A DNA stretch of 64,000 nt from Mycolicibacterium insubricum (GCF_010731615.1 NZ_AP022618.1:2666001-2730000); one strand, 5' to 3'. Shown: positions 36,401 through 45,071, counted from the first letter of the stretch. The notes: generated by a model from the sequence alone, not told the origin. Made by a program: numbers and translations.

Positions 36401-37807
36401 ATGGCAGCGAGGAATCCCGGGGGGCCGGTCGCTCCGAGTCCGGCGCCGCCCGCGGCTGCGGGCTCACCGGCTATCGTCGCCGGCAGCCCGCCGGTGTCCG
36501 GTACCAGCATGTTCGATCCGACGCCGCACATCAACGCCGTCGAGCACGGTCTGCAGGACTGGCTCAACAAGCCGACCCGCGACCTCCTGGATCAGTTGGG
36601 TGTCGATCCGAACACCAAGGCCGACGACCGGGCGCTGGAGGATGCGGCGGCCGTCGACGCAGGCGCCGGCGGTGGTGACATGGTCGCCGGCCTGATGTCG
36701 CCGATGCTGCAGATGCTCGGCACCTTGGGTACCGGGCTCTTTCAGGGCCTGAATCCGTCGCAGATGTTCCAGCCGATCACCCAGGCCTTCCAGCAGGGGG
36801 CCCAGAGCCTGCAGGGTCTGATGAGCCAGATGGGTCAGGGCAGCAGCAGCGGCTGGTCAGGTCTGGGCGCGACGGGTACGGTGGCCAAGACCGCGGAAAC
36901 CGTCGCCAACGGGGCGGCAGTATCGGCGCAGGGCGCCGCCCTGGGCACTCAGGGTACGACGGCCGGGGCCGACACGGGCCAGGCGCATGCTCGGCTGGTG
37001 GAACTCATCGCCGAGACCCAACACCGGCTGGACGCGCTGTCCGGGGCGCTGCCGTGGTCGGCGCCGGCGATGGGCGAGACCGCCGGAGAGGCGACCGGGC
37101 GCGCGCTCGATATCATCGGAGAGCTTGAGGCAGCGCTGACCGCGCAGGCCGGGACCATGACCGCCACCGGCGCAGCTGTTCCCGTCGCCGAGGCGCCTAC
37201 CCAGATGATGTCCATGCTGGGCCCGATGATGCAGATCGCCATGAGCATGATCGGCCCCGGCATCCAGATGGCCACCATGCCGCTGACCATGGGAAGTCAG
37301 CTGCTGACCCAGGGCGTGCAGGCCGGTACCCAGGCGGCCACCAGCATGGCTCAGGCCGTGGGCAAGGGCGGGGCCGGCGCGGCGGTGCCCAAGGGCATCG
37401 CCGCAAGCGGGACGTCTTCGCTGGGTGGCGCGGCCGCTCCCAAGGTGGGGGGCGCCGGGATTGGCAGCGGTGGTGGTGGCGGCGGGACGATCGCCGCGCG
37501 CGCATTGCCCACTGCGGCGCCGGCCAACATGGCAGCGGTCAGCGAATCGACCTCGGCCGCATCCGGTGCCGGCGTGCGCGCCGGAGTCGGTGGGACGGGT
37601 GCCGGTCCTGGGATGATGGGTGGCGCCCCCATGGCCGGAGCCGGGCAGCGTGGAGCAGGCGCGGGCAGCGGCGATCACACCGCGTCCACGTTCCTGCACA
37701 CCACGGACCAGGGCGGCGAGATCGTCGGCGATCTGGGCAATGTCGCCCCGCCGGTGATCGGCGCAGACGACCCGAATGCCGATGTCGACATCGACCTGCG
37801 TATTTAA
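36401..37807 (+). CDS. Large Ala/Gly/Met-rich ESX substrate (EspE/EspB-like role)
   Basis: A 468-residue protein starting 13 bases after the EspF-like gene. It has no signal peptide. Residues about 60-350 alternate amphipathic and very hydrophobic Met/Gly-rich stretches (SPMLQMLGTLGTGLFQGL, MMSMLGPMMQIAMSMIGPG), which could insert in membranes or form a Gly-zipper. A helical segment at about 190-250 (ARLVELIAETQHRLDALSGAL) is the best-folded part. A Gly-rich linker leads to a conserved-looking tail, GGEIVGDLGNVAPPVIGADD. Similar tails end the PPE-like protein at 38179 and the substrate at 45415. It occupies the place EspE holds relative to EspF in ESX-1, but the sequences are not clearly related. 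Confidence 0.72.
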   Translation: MAARNPGGPVAPSPAPPAAAGSPAIVAGSPPVSGTSMFDPTPHINAVEHGLQDWLNKPTRDLLDQLGVDPNTKADDRALEDAAAVDAGAGGGDMVAGLMSPMLQMLGTLGTGLFQGLNPSQMFQPITQAFQQGAQSLQGLMSQMGQGSSSGWSGLGATGTVAKTAETVANGAAVSAQGAALGTQGTTAGADTGQAHARLVELIAETQHRLDALSGALPWSAPAMGETAGEATGRALDIIGELEAALTAQAGTMTATGAAVPVAEAPTQMMSMLGPMMQIAMSMIGPGIQMATMPLTMGSQLLTQGVQAGTQAATSMAQAVGKGGAGAAVPKGIAASGTSSLGGAAAPKVGGAGIGSGGGGGGTIAARALPTAAPANMAAVSESTSAASGAGVRAGVGGTGAGPGMMGGAPMAGAGQRGAGAGSGDHTASTFLHTTDQGGEIVGDLGNVAPPVIGADDPNADVDIDLRI

Positions 37808-37836
37808 CCGAACCGAACCAACCAAGGAGCGACGAG

Positions 37837-38124
37837 ATGGCCGAGATCAACGACATCAGAATTCAGCCGGGCGAGGTCGGCGACGTCATCAAGCAGCTTG
37901 ATGACCTGGCCAACCGGGTTCAGCACGTGCTGACCACCGAGGCGCCGAATCTCACGGTGGTGGCGTCCGGCACCGATGAGGTGTCGCAGCGCATCGCGCA
38001 GACCTCCAACGCCGTGCACGAGTCCTACGCCAAGGCCGCCACGCTGGGCACCGGTGAGATCCAGGAAGTCGCCGCGACGCTGCGGGCGCATTCGGGAAAG
38101 ATTCAGGAAACGGACCTGGCCTGA
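37837..38124 (+). CDS. PE-like protein
   Basis: A 95-residue protein from ATG 37837 (site AAGGAG). It consists of two antiparallel helices joined at VVASGTDEVSQRIAQ, matching the GADEVS turn of PE proteins. The order PE-like, PPE-like, EspG is the hallmark of PE/PPE-bearing ESX loci, and the length is typical for an ESX-locus PE (about 99). The classical Pro-Glu near residue 8-9 is absent (QPGEVGD there). The C-terminal YxxxD/E of PE proteins may correspond to ESYAKAA earlier or be missing. It is probably a heterodimer with the PPE-like protein 54 bases downstream. Confidence 0.82.
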   Translation: MAEINDIRIQPGEVGDVIKQLDDLANRVQHVLTTEAPNLTVVASGTDEVSQRIAQTSNAVHESYAKAATLGTGEIQEVAATLRAHSGKIQETDLA

Positions 38125-38178
38125 TCTCCGCGGGGAGCGGCCACAACGACGAACTAGGGACGGAGAGGAGGTCACGTC

Positions 38179-39255
38179 ATGGGATTTACCAATGTGGTGT
38201 GGGAGTCGCGTAGCGCCGAGCAGTTGGCACGTGACCTGGTCAACGGTCCCGGCCCGGGATCGACCGGTGAAGCCGGAGCGGCCTGGGTGCGTGTCGCCAA
38301 CGAACTGGGCAAGGTGTCGGCGGACTTCGACCGGATCGTCGAGCGGTTCAAGGCATCCTGGAACAGCGACGGCTCCGACGCGGTGTCGAAGAAGCTGACC
38401 GAGTTCGGCCGCTGGCTGCAGGCCCTTGCGCTGAACGCCGCCGGAAACGGCGAGAAGATCGAACAGGCCGCGGTGGCCAACACGGTGGCGATTCTGTCCA
38501 TGCCCGACGTCGCCGAGGTCATCGAGGCCAAGGCCAGCGCGGATATGATGGCCTCCCTCGGTGCCTACAACGGCGCGATTCTCGATGGTCGGTTCGCCGA
38601 GTTCGAGGAAGCGGCGAACGCCCAGCAGGTCGACGCCGCGACGGTGATGCTCCGCTATGAGGATGCGGTTGCCGAATTCGCCCAGCCGTGGGAGCAGTTG
38701 CCGCCGCCGCAGGTGGTCAAGGGCGACGCGCTCAAGGCCGAGAAGGAGGGCAAGTCCGAGGGTAAGGGCGGCGGGCACGGTGGCGGGGGCGGCGCCGCGC
38801 GACCCCTGTCCCCGATGGCGGCAACCCCGATCAAGAACAGCGACGCGGCCAAGGACCTCAAGAAGACCCAGTTCAACGGGGGTCAGGGCGGCAACAACGG
38901 CGGTATGGGCCGGGGTGCCTACGGCCCGATGGGTGCGATGGGCCGTGGCGGTGGCCACGACCGTGAGCACGAGTCGATTCGTCCCGCGGAGTCCCTGGAG
39001 GGCGGCGGTGAGCCCGGTGCGCGGCTGTCGGAGATCGGCGGTCAGTCCTGGCTGCCGGCCGCGCAGCAGAGCGACGCGCCGTTCACCGTCGCCAACGTGA
39101 GTTGGGGTCCCAGCACCGCGGTGTTCGACGAGCTGGCCGCTCCGCAACCGACTCCGGACGCCTATGCCGACGAACCTGCCCGAACCCTGCAGCAGGTCTC
39201 TGATCGTTGGGTGGCCCCGCCGGTGATCGGTGCGGATCAGGAGCCGGTGCGATGA
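38179..39255 (+). CDS. PPE-like protein lacking the PPE tripeptide
   Basis: A 358-residue protein from ATG 38179 (site GAGAGGAGG). Residues 1-175 follow the PPE fold: GPGPGSTGEAGAAW near the start, a WXG-like turn WNSDGSDAV (about 58) and long helices to YEDAVAEFAQPW, all aligning with PPE68. At the position of Pro-Pro-Glu it reads VWESRS, so it is a PPE in fold but not in name. A Lys/Gly-rich linker and a tail with a second folded patch (SWLPAAQQSDAPFTVANV) follow, ending WVAPPVIGADQEP. It overlaps espG by ATGA. EspG should bind its helix-tip region. Confidence 0.84.
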   Translation: MGFTNVVWESRSAEQLARDLVNGPGPGSTGEAGAAWVRVANELGKVSADFDRIVERFKASWNSDGSDAVSKKLTEFGRWLQALALNAAGNGEKIEQAAVANTVAILSMPDVAEVIEAKASADMMASLGAYNGAILDGRFAEFEEAANAQQVDAATVMLRYEDAVAEFAQPWEQLPPPQVVKGDALKAEKEGKSEGKGGGHGGGGGAARPLSPMAATPIKNSDAAKDLKKTQFNGGQGGNNGGMGRGAYGPMGAMGRGGGHDREHESIRPAESLEGGGEPGARLSEIGGQSWLPAAQQSDAPFTVANVSWGPSTAVFDELAAPQPTPDAYADEPARTLQQVSDRWVAPPVIGADQEPVR

Positions 39256-40067
39256 CGACGGCGATGGTCGATGATCGCTTCTGCCTCACCGACGACGAGT
39301 TACAGGCCGCGGCGGCGCGGGTCGGCGTGCAGGGGTTCCCCGCCGTGCTGGCCATCCGCCCGCGCTACGGTACGCAGGAGACGCTGACCGAGGCGATGGA
39401 TCGGGCGACCGCAACACTGGTGTCCCGTGATCTGGTCAACGACGGGGTGGTGGCGCCCGAGCTGGTCGGCTTGCTGCAGGCTATGCAGCGGCCGGACCGC
39501 GAGCTGGCGATGCGGCTGGTCACCCCCGACGGCATTTCGCGGGTCTCGGTGATCCGTCGTGGTCTTCTGCTGATGTCGGCCAGGCGGATCGGCAATGACA
39601 TCGAACTGCGCCGGATCCCCGGCGAGAGTGGGCTGGCCGCAGCTACGGCCGCGCTGATCGCCGAGCTGCCGCGGTCCGAAGCCGCCCACATCACGCCGGT
39701 GGGCGCCCCGCTGCAGGACATGGGGGAGCGGCTCACCGGAACGCACGACCCGATGCAGCTGGCCGACGGCATCCGCGCGCTGGGTGCCGACACCAAGACC
39801 GCGATGCTGCTCGGCTCGGCTCTGGCTTCGCGCGCCGCGTTCGGCGAGGTGGTCTACTACGCCCTCTCCAGTGACGACGACCGGATCACCCGGGCGCCGG
39901 CGGCAGTGGGGATTTTCTATACCAAGCGCGGCCGCATTGTCGGGGCGCCGAGTGCCTCACCGAGCGGACAGATCTGGTCAACGCTCAAGCCGGGTTCGGA
40001 TCATACGATTGGGCAGGCGGTACGCCAGTTGGTGGAATTGTCCGATGACGGATGGGGGGCAACGTAA
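39252..40067 (+). CDS. espG: EspG, cytoplasmic chaperone for PE/PPE-like substrates
   Basis: A 271-residue protein from ATG 39252, overlapping the PPE-like stop (ATGA). It has the EspG pattern: LTDDELQAAAARVGVQGFPAVLAIRPRY at the start, a central beta sheet (ISRVSVIRRGLLLMSARR) and a helical C-terminal half with GIFYTKRGRIVGAPSAS. EspG proteins bind the tip of the PPE partner in PE-PPE dimers and keep it soluble, and each is specific for its own ESX system. It immediately follows the PE-like and PPE-like genes, so these are its likely clients. A second EspG-family gene lies at 47069. Confidence 0.92.
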   Translation: MTTAMVDDRFCLTDDELQAAAARVGVQGFPAVLAIRPRYGTQETLTEAMDRATATLVSRDLVNDGVVAPELVGLLQAMQRPDRELAMRLVTPDGISRVSVIRRGLLLMSARRIGNDIELRRIPGESGLAAATAALIAELPRSEAAHITPVGAPLQDMGERLTGTHDPMQLADGIRALGADTKTAMLLGSALASRAAFGEVVYYALSSDDDRITRAPAAVGIFYTKRGRIVGAPSASPSGQIWSTLKPGSDHTIGQAVRQLVELSDDGWGAT

Positions 40068-40144
40068 GCCGCTGTGGTGCATCATTTCGCACGTCATAAC
40101 ACGTAATAGACTGACAACCAATCACTGACTACTAGGAGGAGCCA

Positions 40145-40801
40145 ATGACCCCAACAAGCGCAATGAAGCTTACGCTTCCGGAGGCTGTTGCGGCGCTCGG
40201 CCAGATCGTTGACCATACGAAGTCGTTCAAGCTGCACATGCAGAATGCGGAAGACACACTGGCCACAATCGTGAACGACCCGAACAAGTCTTCCGGCGAG
40301 TTCGTGAAAGAGTTCGCCCGGCGGTGGATCGCCAACGCCCAAACCTTTGGCGAAGGATATGCCCGGATGAACGCGGCGGGTAGCGCGGCGCGTGACAAAT
40401 TCAACGGTCATGCGCAGGTCGCCCATACAGGCAGCGTCCCGCATATGGAGTTCGACACGCAACCGCCGAACTTCGGTGACGCGATCACTCCTCCGGGTGA
40501 CAGCGAGCATATTGCGATGGACTATGCCGCGGTGGCCCAGGGCCTTGAGGACGTGACGCACGTTCTTGGTCAAGTTGAATCCGCGGTTGGCGACCTCCAA
40601 GCAGCGCTGTCCAGCCTGACCCAATTCGATACGGGCGACTCGTCTGATGCGTTCCAGCAGGATGCAAAGGCATCGGTTGAGAAGGTTAGTCAGGCACAGC
40701 AAGACCTGCGCGGCGGGCTGTCGTTGATGGACGACAAGATGGGCGAGTTTTCCGCCGTGGAAGCCTCGGCGATTGCTGCCTTCGGTAACTACGGCGGCTG
40801 A
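40145..40801 (+). CDS. Helical ESX-associated protein, unknown family
   Basis: A 218-residue protein from ATG 40145 with an ideal AGGAGG site. It is all-helical by composition, with two halves separated by a Pro-rich segment (DTQPPNFGDAITPPGD, about 100-118). The second half (AAVAQGLEDVTHVLGQVE, then LTQFDTGDSSDAFQ) has the size and period of a WXG100 unit with TGDSSDAF at the turn, but no Trp. It lacks a signal peptide. Its place after espG and its helical hairpin design suggest a secreted or co-secreted ESX substrate. No family is recognised. A hairpin follows its stop. Confidence 0.68.
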   Translation: MTPTSAMKLTLPEAVAALGQIVDHTKSFKLHMQNAEDTLATIVNDPNKSSGEFVKEFARRWIANAQTFGEGYARMNAAGSAARDKFNGHAQVAHTGSVPHMEFDTQPPNFGDAITPPGDSEHIAMDYAAVAQGLEDVTHVLGQVESAVGDLQAALSSLTQFDTGDSSDAFQQDAKASVEKVSQAQQDLRGGLSLMDDKMGEFSAVEASAIAAFGNYGG

Positions 40802-40831
40802 CACAGCCTAGTCCCGTTGGAATTGCGGGTG

Positions 40832-40878
40832 CCCCTGGCGTGACCCACGTAATTAGCAACCGTGGGTCACGCCAGGGG
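40832..40878. terminator. Perfect 18-bp inverted repeat between convergent genes
   Basis: CCCCTGGCGTGACCCACG (40832-40849) and its exact complement (40861-40878) flank an 11-base AT-rich loop. It separates the plus-strand gene ending at 40801 from the minus-strand gene ending at 40867, so it likely terminates both. The minus-strand gene's TGA lies inside the right arm. No T-run follows either arm. Confidence 0.82.
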
Positions 40879-41892
40879 CGCGCTCGTTATAGAGAGTTGG
40901 TAGTCGCCGTCGCTGTCGGTGATTTCGCCCTGTAGCGGGCTGTGGGTGTGGATGGTGATGACCGGTCGCTTGAGGCGACGGGCTGCGGCGGGGTCTCGGA
41001 TGATGTCCAGCTCCGAGTAGGGCTGCGCTCGGTGCCACAGGGTGTCCAGGTCGTTGTTGAGCGCGGCGGGCGCGGTTATCAGATAGCGCTGCCCGTCGGG
41101 CACGTCTTGCCAAACGGGCGTCGTGAATTCGCCGAGTTCGATGTCGAGGAATGTCGTCCAGTCGGTGATGGTGGCGACGGCTGTCGCTCGGGCGTCTTCG
41201 ACGCCTTGGCGGGTCAGGCCGTCGAGGTGGGGTTTGTTCGGGTAGACGATGGGGGTTCGTTCGTCGGCGGGTGCCAGCGGCCAGTTGCGATCGCCGACGG
41301 TGCCCGGCCATCTGGCCGAGTAGTAGCGGCAGTAGTAGATAGGGCTGGTGATCACCAGGCGGGCGTGGTGCGGTTCGATGTCGTCGAGGCGTGGTTGGTG
41401 TTCTCGGATGCCGAGGCGAAAGTCGTAGGGCCCGGTTTCGAGGTCTCGTGGCCACAGTGGTCGGATCGGGATGAATGGGTACTGGGTGGCCAGGGCGGGT
41501 ACGACGCGCTGGGCGAGGTATTTGTTGTCGATTGCGCCGCGCGCAAGGGTGATGTAGCTGGTCAAGTAGGCGCCGTTGGGGTCGCCGGTGGCCTCAAGCA
41601 GTGCTTTATGGCCGCCGATTGCGGCGGTGTGGGTTTGCTGGGTGAGCCAGGAGTTGACGGGTTCGATACCGGCGCGTGCGAGGATCGCGACGATGTCGCG
41701 CAGCAGTTGGATCTCGAAAACGGAGACGGAGTTGGCCTGTTGCCAGGTGAGCCAGTGCCTGCGTGAGACAGTGCCGTTGGCGCAGCCGGGATGATCGATT
41801 GGCGGGATGGGGTATTCGGGGCCGCGTCGCAGTCCGGCGACCAGCTGTGCCCGCAGCCATTCGCTCATCGAGTACTCGGCCCACAGCGGCAT
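40867..41892 (-). CDS. Hypothetical cytoplasmic protein
   Basis: A 341-residue protein from ATG 41892, with ATG 41868 (MSEWLRAQL) also possible. There is no signal peptide or membrane helix. The N-terminal half is helical (WLTWQQANSVSVFEIQLLRD). The C-terminal half has many aromatic strands (TSPIYYCRYYSARWPG, EFTTPVWQDVPDGQRYLIT). I do not recognise it. It precedes a similarly sized unknown protein on the opposite side of a 29-base gap, same strand, so the two may be an operon. In such toxin-rich loci, orphan cytoplasmic proteins of this size are often immunity genes, but nothing here proves it. Confidence 0.7.
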   Translation of the reverse strand: MPLWAEYSMSEWLRAQLVAGLRRGPEYPIPPIDHPGCANGTVSRRHWLTWQQANSVSVFEIQLLRDIVAILARAGIEPVNSWLTQQTHTAAIGGHKALLEATGDPNGAYLTSYITLARGAIDNKYLAQRVVPALATQYPFIPIRPLWPRDLETGPYDFRLGIREHQPRLDDIEPHHARLVITSPIYYCRYYSARWPGTVGDRNWPLAPADERTPIVYPNKPHLDGLTRQGVEDARATAVATITDWTTFLDIELGEFTTPVWQDVPDGQRYLITAPAALNNDLDTLWHRAQPYSELDIIRDPAAARRLKRPVITIHTHSPLQGEITDSDGDYQLSITSAPLA

Positions 41893-41921
41893 ACCTGAGC
41901 ATAGACAGCCGCCATGGTTGC

Positions 41922-43187
41922 CTACCGCCTGAGGATCGCGGCGGCGTCCAACTGCGCGACGGCTTCGGCGACGTCGAACTCGGCGGGTACGTCGTGGACG
42001 AACAGGGCGCGCAGGTCGGCCTCGGACACCGCATGGTTGTCGGCAGCGCCGACAAGGCGAAGGGCGACGTCCGGGTCGGGATTCAGTTCAGCGCGGTCTA
42101 CCTGGCCGGCAGCGAGGACGACGTTCACCAGCGAAGCAGTGCTCTCAACAGTCCACACGCCGGGGACAGCATCGTCGATCTCTTGGGTGACGCTCCAGGG
42201 TGCTGGGTCGGTCGTCAGGTTGGATGTCTCCGGGAGTGCCGAACGCCACCAACTGGTGCCGTCCCACCAATAGCAGAAGGACAGCATGCCGCGGCCCGCG
42301 CGAGGGTCCAGGTAGAGGTCGTGCACCCATGCTGGGGCCCCGCGGTAGAGGTTGGGCCACGGGATGAAACCTTTGTACGCGGCGGACAGCAGTCGAGAAG
42401 ACGCGCCGCCGCCGGACAGTACGGCGCGACCGCCGGGCAACTTCGCCAGGGTGCAGCCGCCGTTGTCGGTGACGTAGAACTCGAATGCCGGGTCGCACCG
42501 GAGATGCACCGGAGCCCGCACACCGCGACTGATGGCAGTCAGGATCGCGATGCGTGCCCACAGCACAGGTAGCGCGGGGATCTCCCTGTCGGCGTTGAAC
42601 ACCTCATCCACGCCGAATCCTGCGTCCCGGCGGGCCGTGGCGGCGCTACGCATCTGCTGGCCCTCATTGCCGATATGCGCCAGCAGCCAGACGGGGACGT
42701 TCTGACGCGGGAAGCTTTCGAGGTCTTGCAGATAGGCCCCTCCGGATAGAAGCTGGTCAGGCGGAATTTCGATGTCGCCGTAGTCGAAGGCGACAGACAA
42801 GTTGCCGGCTCGGTCGCAGTCGAACAGCAGGCGCAGCCACGGTCCTTGCGCACCGGCGGTGAGGCTGCGGTGCATCCGGATAGGGTCCAGGGCGGCCGCC
42901 GAGGTACGGATCTCTTTGTTGCCGCTGGGGGTGACGGCCACCAGCTGTGCGATCTCATCGGCCCCCGCCATGCTGATCGCACCGTGCAGCATCTCCCAGT
43001 CGGGTGGGCAGTTGCGTGCAACCGACTCGACGTAGCGTTTCACCAGTTCACGGTGGTCCTGAATGCCGGCATATTGGTCTTCGGCGCTCAGCGGCCCCTC
43101 GCTACGGTCAACGGTGACAGGAACCCCCGCCTTCATGAGTTCCTCGGCCGCGTATCCGAGCGGGTCATTCGGACCGGCGCCGGTCAT
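41922..43187 (-). CDS. Hypothetical protein with a YezG-like immunity domain pattern
   Basis: About 421 residues from ATG 43187; the longer frame back to 43430 overlaps the divergent gene and is poor coding. At about 90-180 there is a segment resembling YezG/DUF600-type immunity proteins: DRAGNLSVAFDYGDIEIPPDQL followed by DLESFPRQNVPVWLL. A second domain at about 230-340 is rich in Trp and Gly (SFCYWWDGTSWWRSALP). It is cytoplasmic by absence of a signal. It is divergent from the pseudokinase receptor at 43331 across 143 bases. The immunity reading is tentative and by pattern only. Confidence 0.68.
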   Translation of the reverse strand: MTGAGPNDPLGYAAEELMKAGVPVTVDRSEGPLSAEDQYAGIQDHRELVKRYVESVARNCPPDWEMLHGAISMAGADEIAQLVAVTPSGNKEIRTSAAALDPIRMHRSLTAGAQGPWLRLLFDCDRAGNLSVAFDYGDIEIPPDQLLSGGAYLQDLESFPRQNVPVWLLAHIGNEGQQMRSAATARRDAGFGVDEVFNADREIPALPVLWARIAILTAISRGVRAPVHLRCDPAFEFYVTDNGGCTLAKLPGGRAVLSGGGASSRLLSAAYKGFIPWPNLYRGAPAWVHDLYLDPRAGRGMLSFCYWWDGTSWWRSALPETSNLTTDPAPWSVTQEIDDAVPGVWTVESTASLVNVVLAAGQVDRAELNPDPDVALRLVGAADNHAVSEADLRALFVHDVPAEFDVAEAVAQLDAAAILRR

Positions 43188-43330
43188 CGCCGAGCCCGTT
43201 CGTTCCGCAGCAGGAGGTACGGACTGGTGCTGAGCAATCGGACTCCTCGAAGTGCGTGGTCGGCTGGGTGCAGGATAGCAATTGCCCCCTCTCGGTCGTT
43301 CGACTCCAGGTGGTGGAGGGACCTTGACTA

Positions 43331-44929
43331 ATGTTGAGTGCCATGGAGGAGTGGCGGGTGTTCGATGGGGTGCCGTTGAGCACCGAACTCGAGAGTTCCG
43401 GACCGTTGACGGCGGCCCGCGCGGTGGCACTGATTGCGCAGATAGCGGTGGAGCTCGACGGCATGGCCGCCGACGGTGGCTTGCGCTCTGACATTGTCGA
43501 TCCAGTCAACATCCTTGTGGGTACTGATGGTTCGGTTTTACTGGCGGGGCCGGGGACGGCGCTGGAAGCGAATGTCGCCTATCTGGCGCCGGAGCGGGTA
43601 GCGCGGACGGGCGCGGTGAGCGCCGCTACCGACGTTTATGCGTTGGCGTGTGTCTTGTACGAATGCCTGACGGGCCGGCCGCCACATGCTGATGGTGAGG
43701 AGGCCGTCGCCGAGAACATTGATGCCTCGATTCCACCGGGATTCGATGCTGTTCTGGTTCGTGGGCTGGCTGCGGATCCCGGTGATCGTTTCCCCAGCGC
43801 GGGGGCCTTCGCAGTGGCAGCACGCAAAGCCCTGCGAGAAAGTGAACCGGACAGCGCACCGTTGATGCTCTTGCCGCCACCGGTTCAACAGAACTACCCG
43901 CAACTCCCCGGTCTGAGTGAATACGCGCGCGCGGTACTTGCCAATCCACAGATCACATTGCCCCCGGCCACCGGGTACCGCAGCGTCACCGAGAAGCCAC
44001 GGCCGGTCGGTATGGGCACGCGGTTGCTACCGGCAGCGGTGGTGGCGGCGGTACTGCTTCTGGCCGGCGTATCGATCTTGGTGGCGCACAGCGTGGCTGG
44101 TGTTGAGGGTACTGCGACTGGTCCGAAATCCGTGGATGATCAGCTGGCATTCCGCTCGGTAAAGATCGCTACAGACAGAGTCGGAAGTGTCTATATCGCT
44201 GGTGAGGAGTGGGCCGAACTTAGGTACGGGATATGGAAGTTCGCTCCCGATTCGAGGGAACCGATGAAGCTGCCGTTCCCTGACGACGTGTTCGCCGCGG
44301 GGCTGGCGGTGGATCAGGAAGGACGGGTCTATGTGACCACATCTCGCGGAGATGTTGCGGTGTTGGCGCCAGATACCGGAGAGGTCCGCAGTTACACCGT
44401 TCCGGATCAGGGGAACCTGGGGAACATCGCGGTGGACGGTTCCGGGAATGTATTCGGAGTGGGCGGTCGCGGCAGTGTGTGGTGGGTCTGGGCACTCAAT
44501 ACCGGGACCGGTGCTGTGAACAGGCTGCCGTTCCCAGAGTCGGGCGCCGAGTATCACGTCGCTGTCGGACCGTCGGGTGAGGTTTACGCAGCATCGGGTT
44601 GCAAAGCGGTCGACGGCAAGTTTCTCCATACTGACTGGATCTGGAAGTTGGAGGTAGGCGCTTCCCAACCGGTGAAAATTCCCCTGGCATTGCGGTGTCC
44701 CAAGCTGTTGGCCGCTGATTCGGCAGGTAACCTTTACGTCCTGAACTCGGATGCCCCGCCGACTCTGAGGATGGTCCCGAAGGGCTGGACCGACAGCTTA
44801 ACGCTGCCGATGCGCCATCTGCCCGACACGTATGCACTCTCGGTGGGCCAGGCTGGACACGTCTACGCTGTGAGCGTTGGCGCGGGCTCCCAGACTGCCA
44901 CGCTGGAGAAGCTCACGATCGAGCCATAG
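43331..44929 (+). CDS. PknD-like receptor with degenerate C-lobe kinase and beta-propeller
   Basis: A 532-residue single-pass receptor (ATG 43343 is also possible). Residues about 25-180 match only the C-lobe of a Hanks-type kinase. The catalytic loop reads LRSDIVDPVNILV where HRDxKPxNIL is expected, so the HRD histidine and catalytic lysine are lost. DFG is replaced by AGP, while the later APERV and SDVYALACVLYECLTG elements remain. The N-lobe with the glycine loop and ATP-binding lysine is absent. A membrane helix (about 231-255) leads to six or so NHL-like blades (GLAVDQEGRVYVTT, IAVDGSGNVFGVG, VAVGPSGEVYAAS, LLAADSAGNLYVLN). M. tuberculosis PknD has the same helix-propeller layout. It is predicted catalytically dead, acting as a scaffold or receptor. 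Confidence 0.88.
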   Translation: MLSAMEEWRVFDGVPLSTELESSGPLTAARAVALIAQIAVELDGMAADGGLRSDIVDPVNILVGTDGSVLLAGPGTALEANVAYLAPERVARTGAVSAATDVYALACVLYECLTGRPPHADGEEAVAENIDASIPPGFDAVLVRGLAADPGDRFPSAGAFAVAARKALRESEPDSAPLMLLPPPVQQNYPQLPGLSEYARAVLANPQITLPPATGYRSVTEKPRPVGMGTRLLPAAVVAAVLLLAGVSILVAHSVAGVEGTATGPKSVDDQLAFRSVKIATDRVGSVYIAGEEWAELRYGIWKFAPDSREPMKLPFPDDVFAAGLAVDQEGRVYVTTSRGDVAVLAPDTGEVRSYTVPDQGNLGNIAVDGSGNVFGVGGRGSVWWVWALNTGTGAVNRLPFPESGAEYHVAVGPSGEVYAASGCKAVDGKFLHTDWIWKLEVGASQPVKIPLALRCPKLLAADSAGNLYVLNSDAPPTLRMVPKGWTDSLTLPMRHLPDTYALSVGQAGHVYAVSVGAGSQTATLEKLTIEP

Positions 44930-44939
44930 GATCTTGGGT

Positions 44940-44960
44940 GGACCCTGGACCCTGGACCCT
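44940..44960 (+). repeat. Three tandem 7-bp repeats (GGACCCT)
   Basis: GGACCCT occurs three times head to tail, directly after the pseudokinase stop and about 45 bases before the -10 upstream of the 45072 gene. It could be slippage or a binding site array. No function can be assigned. Confidence 0.8.
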
Positions 44961-45004
44961 GCGAGTGCGTCGCGCTCGTCTGCTGCTGGAATCCAGTGGG
45001 CCGC

Positions 45005-45010
45005 TATACT
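45005..45010 (+). promoter_or_regulatory. Candidate SigA -10 (TATACT) for the 45072 operon
   Basis: TATACT fits the mycobacterial TANNNT -10 well and lies about 62 bases upstream of GTG 45072. A recognisable -35 is not clear, as is common for mycobacterial SigA promoters. A short stem (CCGCT-GTT-AGCGG) follows in the leader. An AGGAGGTAGG ribosome site precedes the start. Confidence 0.5.
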
Positions 45011-45071
45011 GTGAGATCGGAGACCGCTGTTAGCGGGCATCCGCATAGTCTGGACACTGCAGGAGGTAGGG

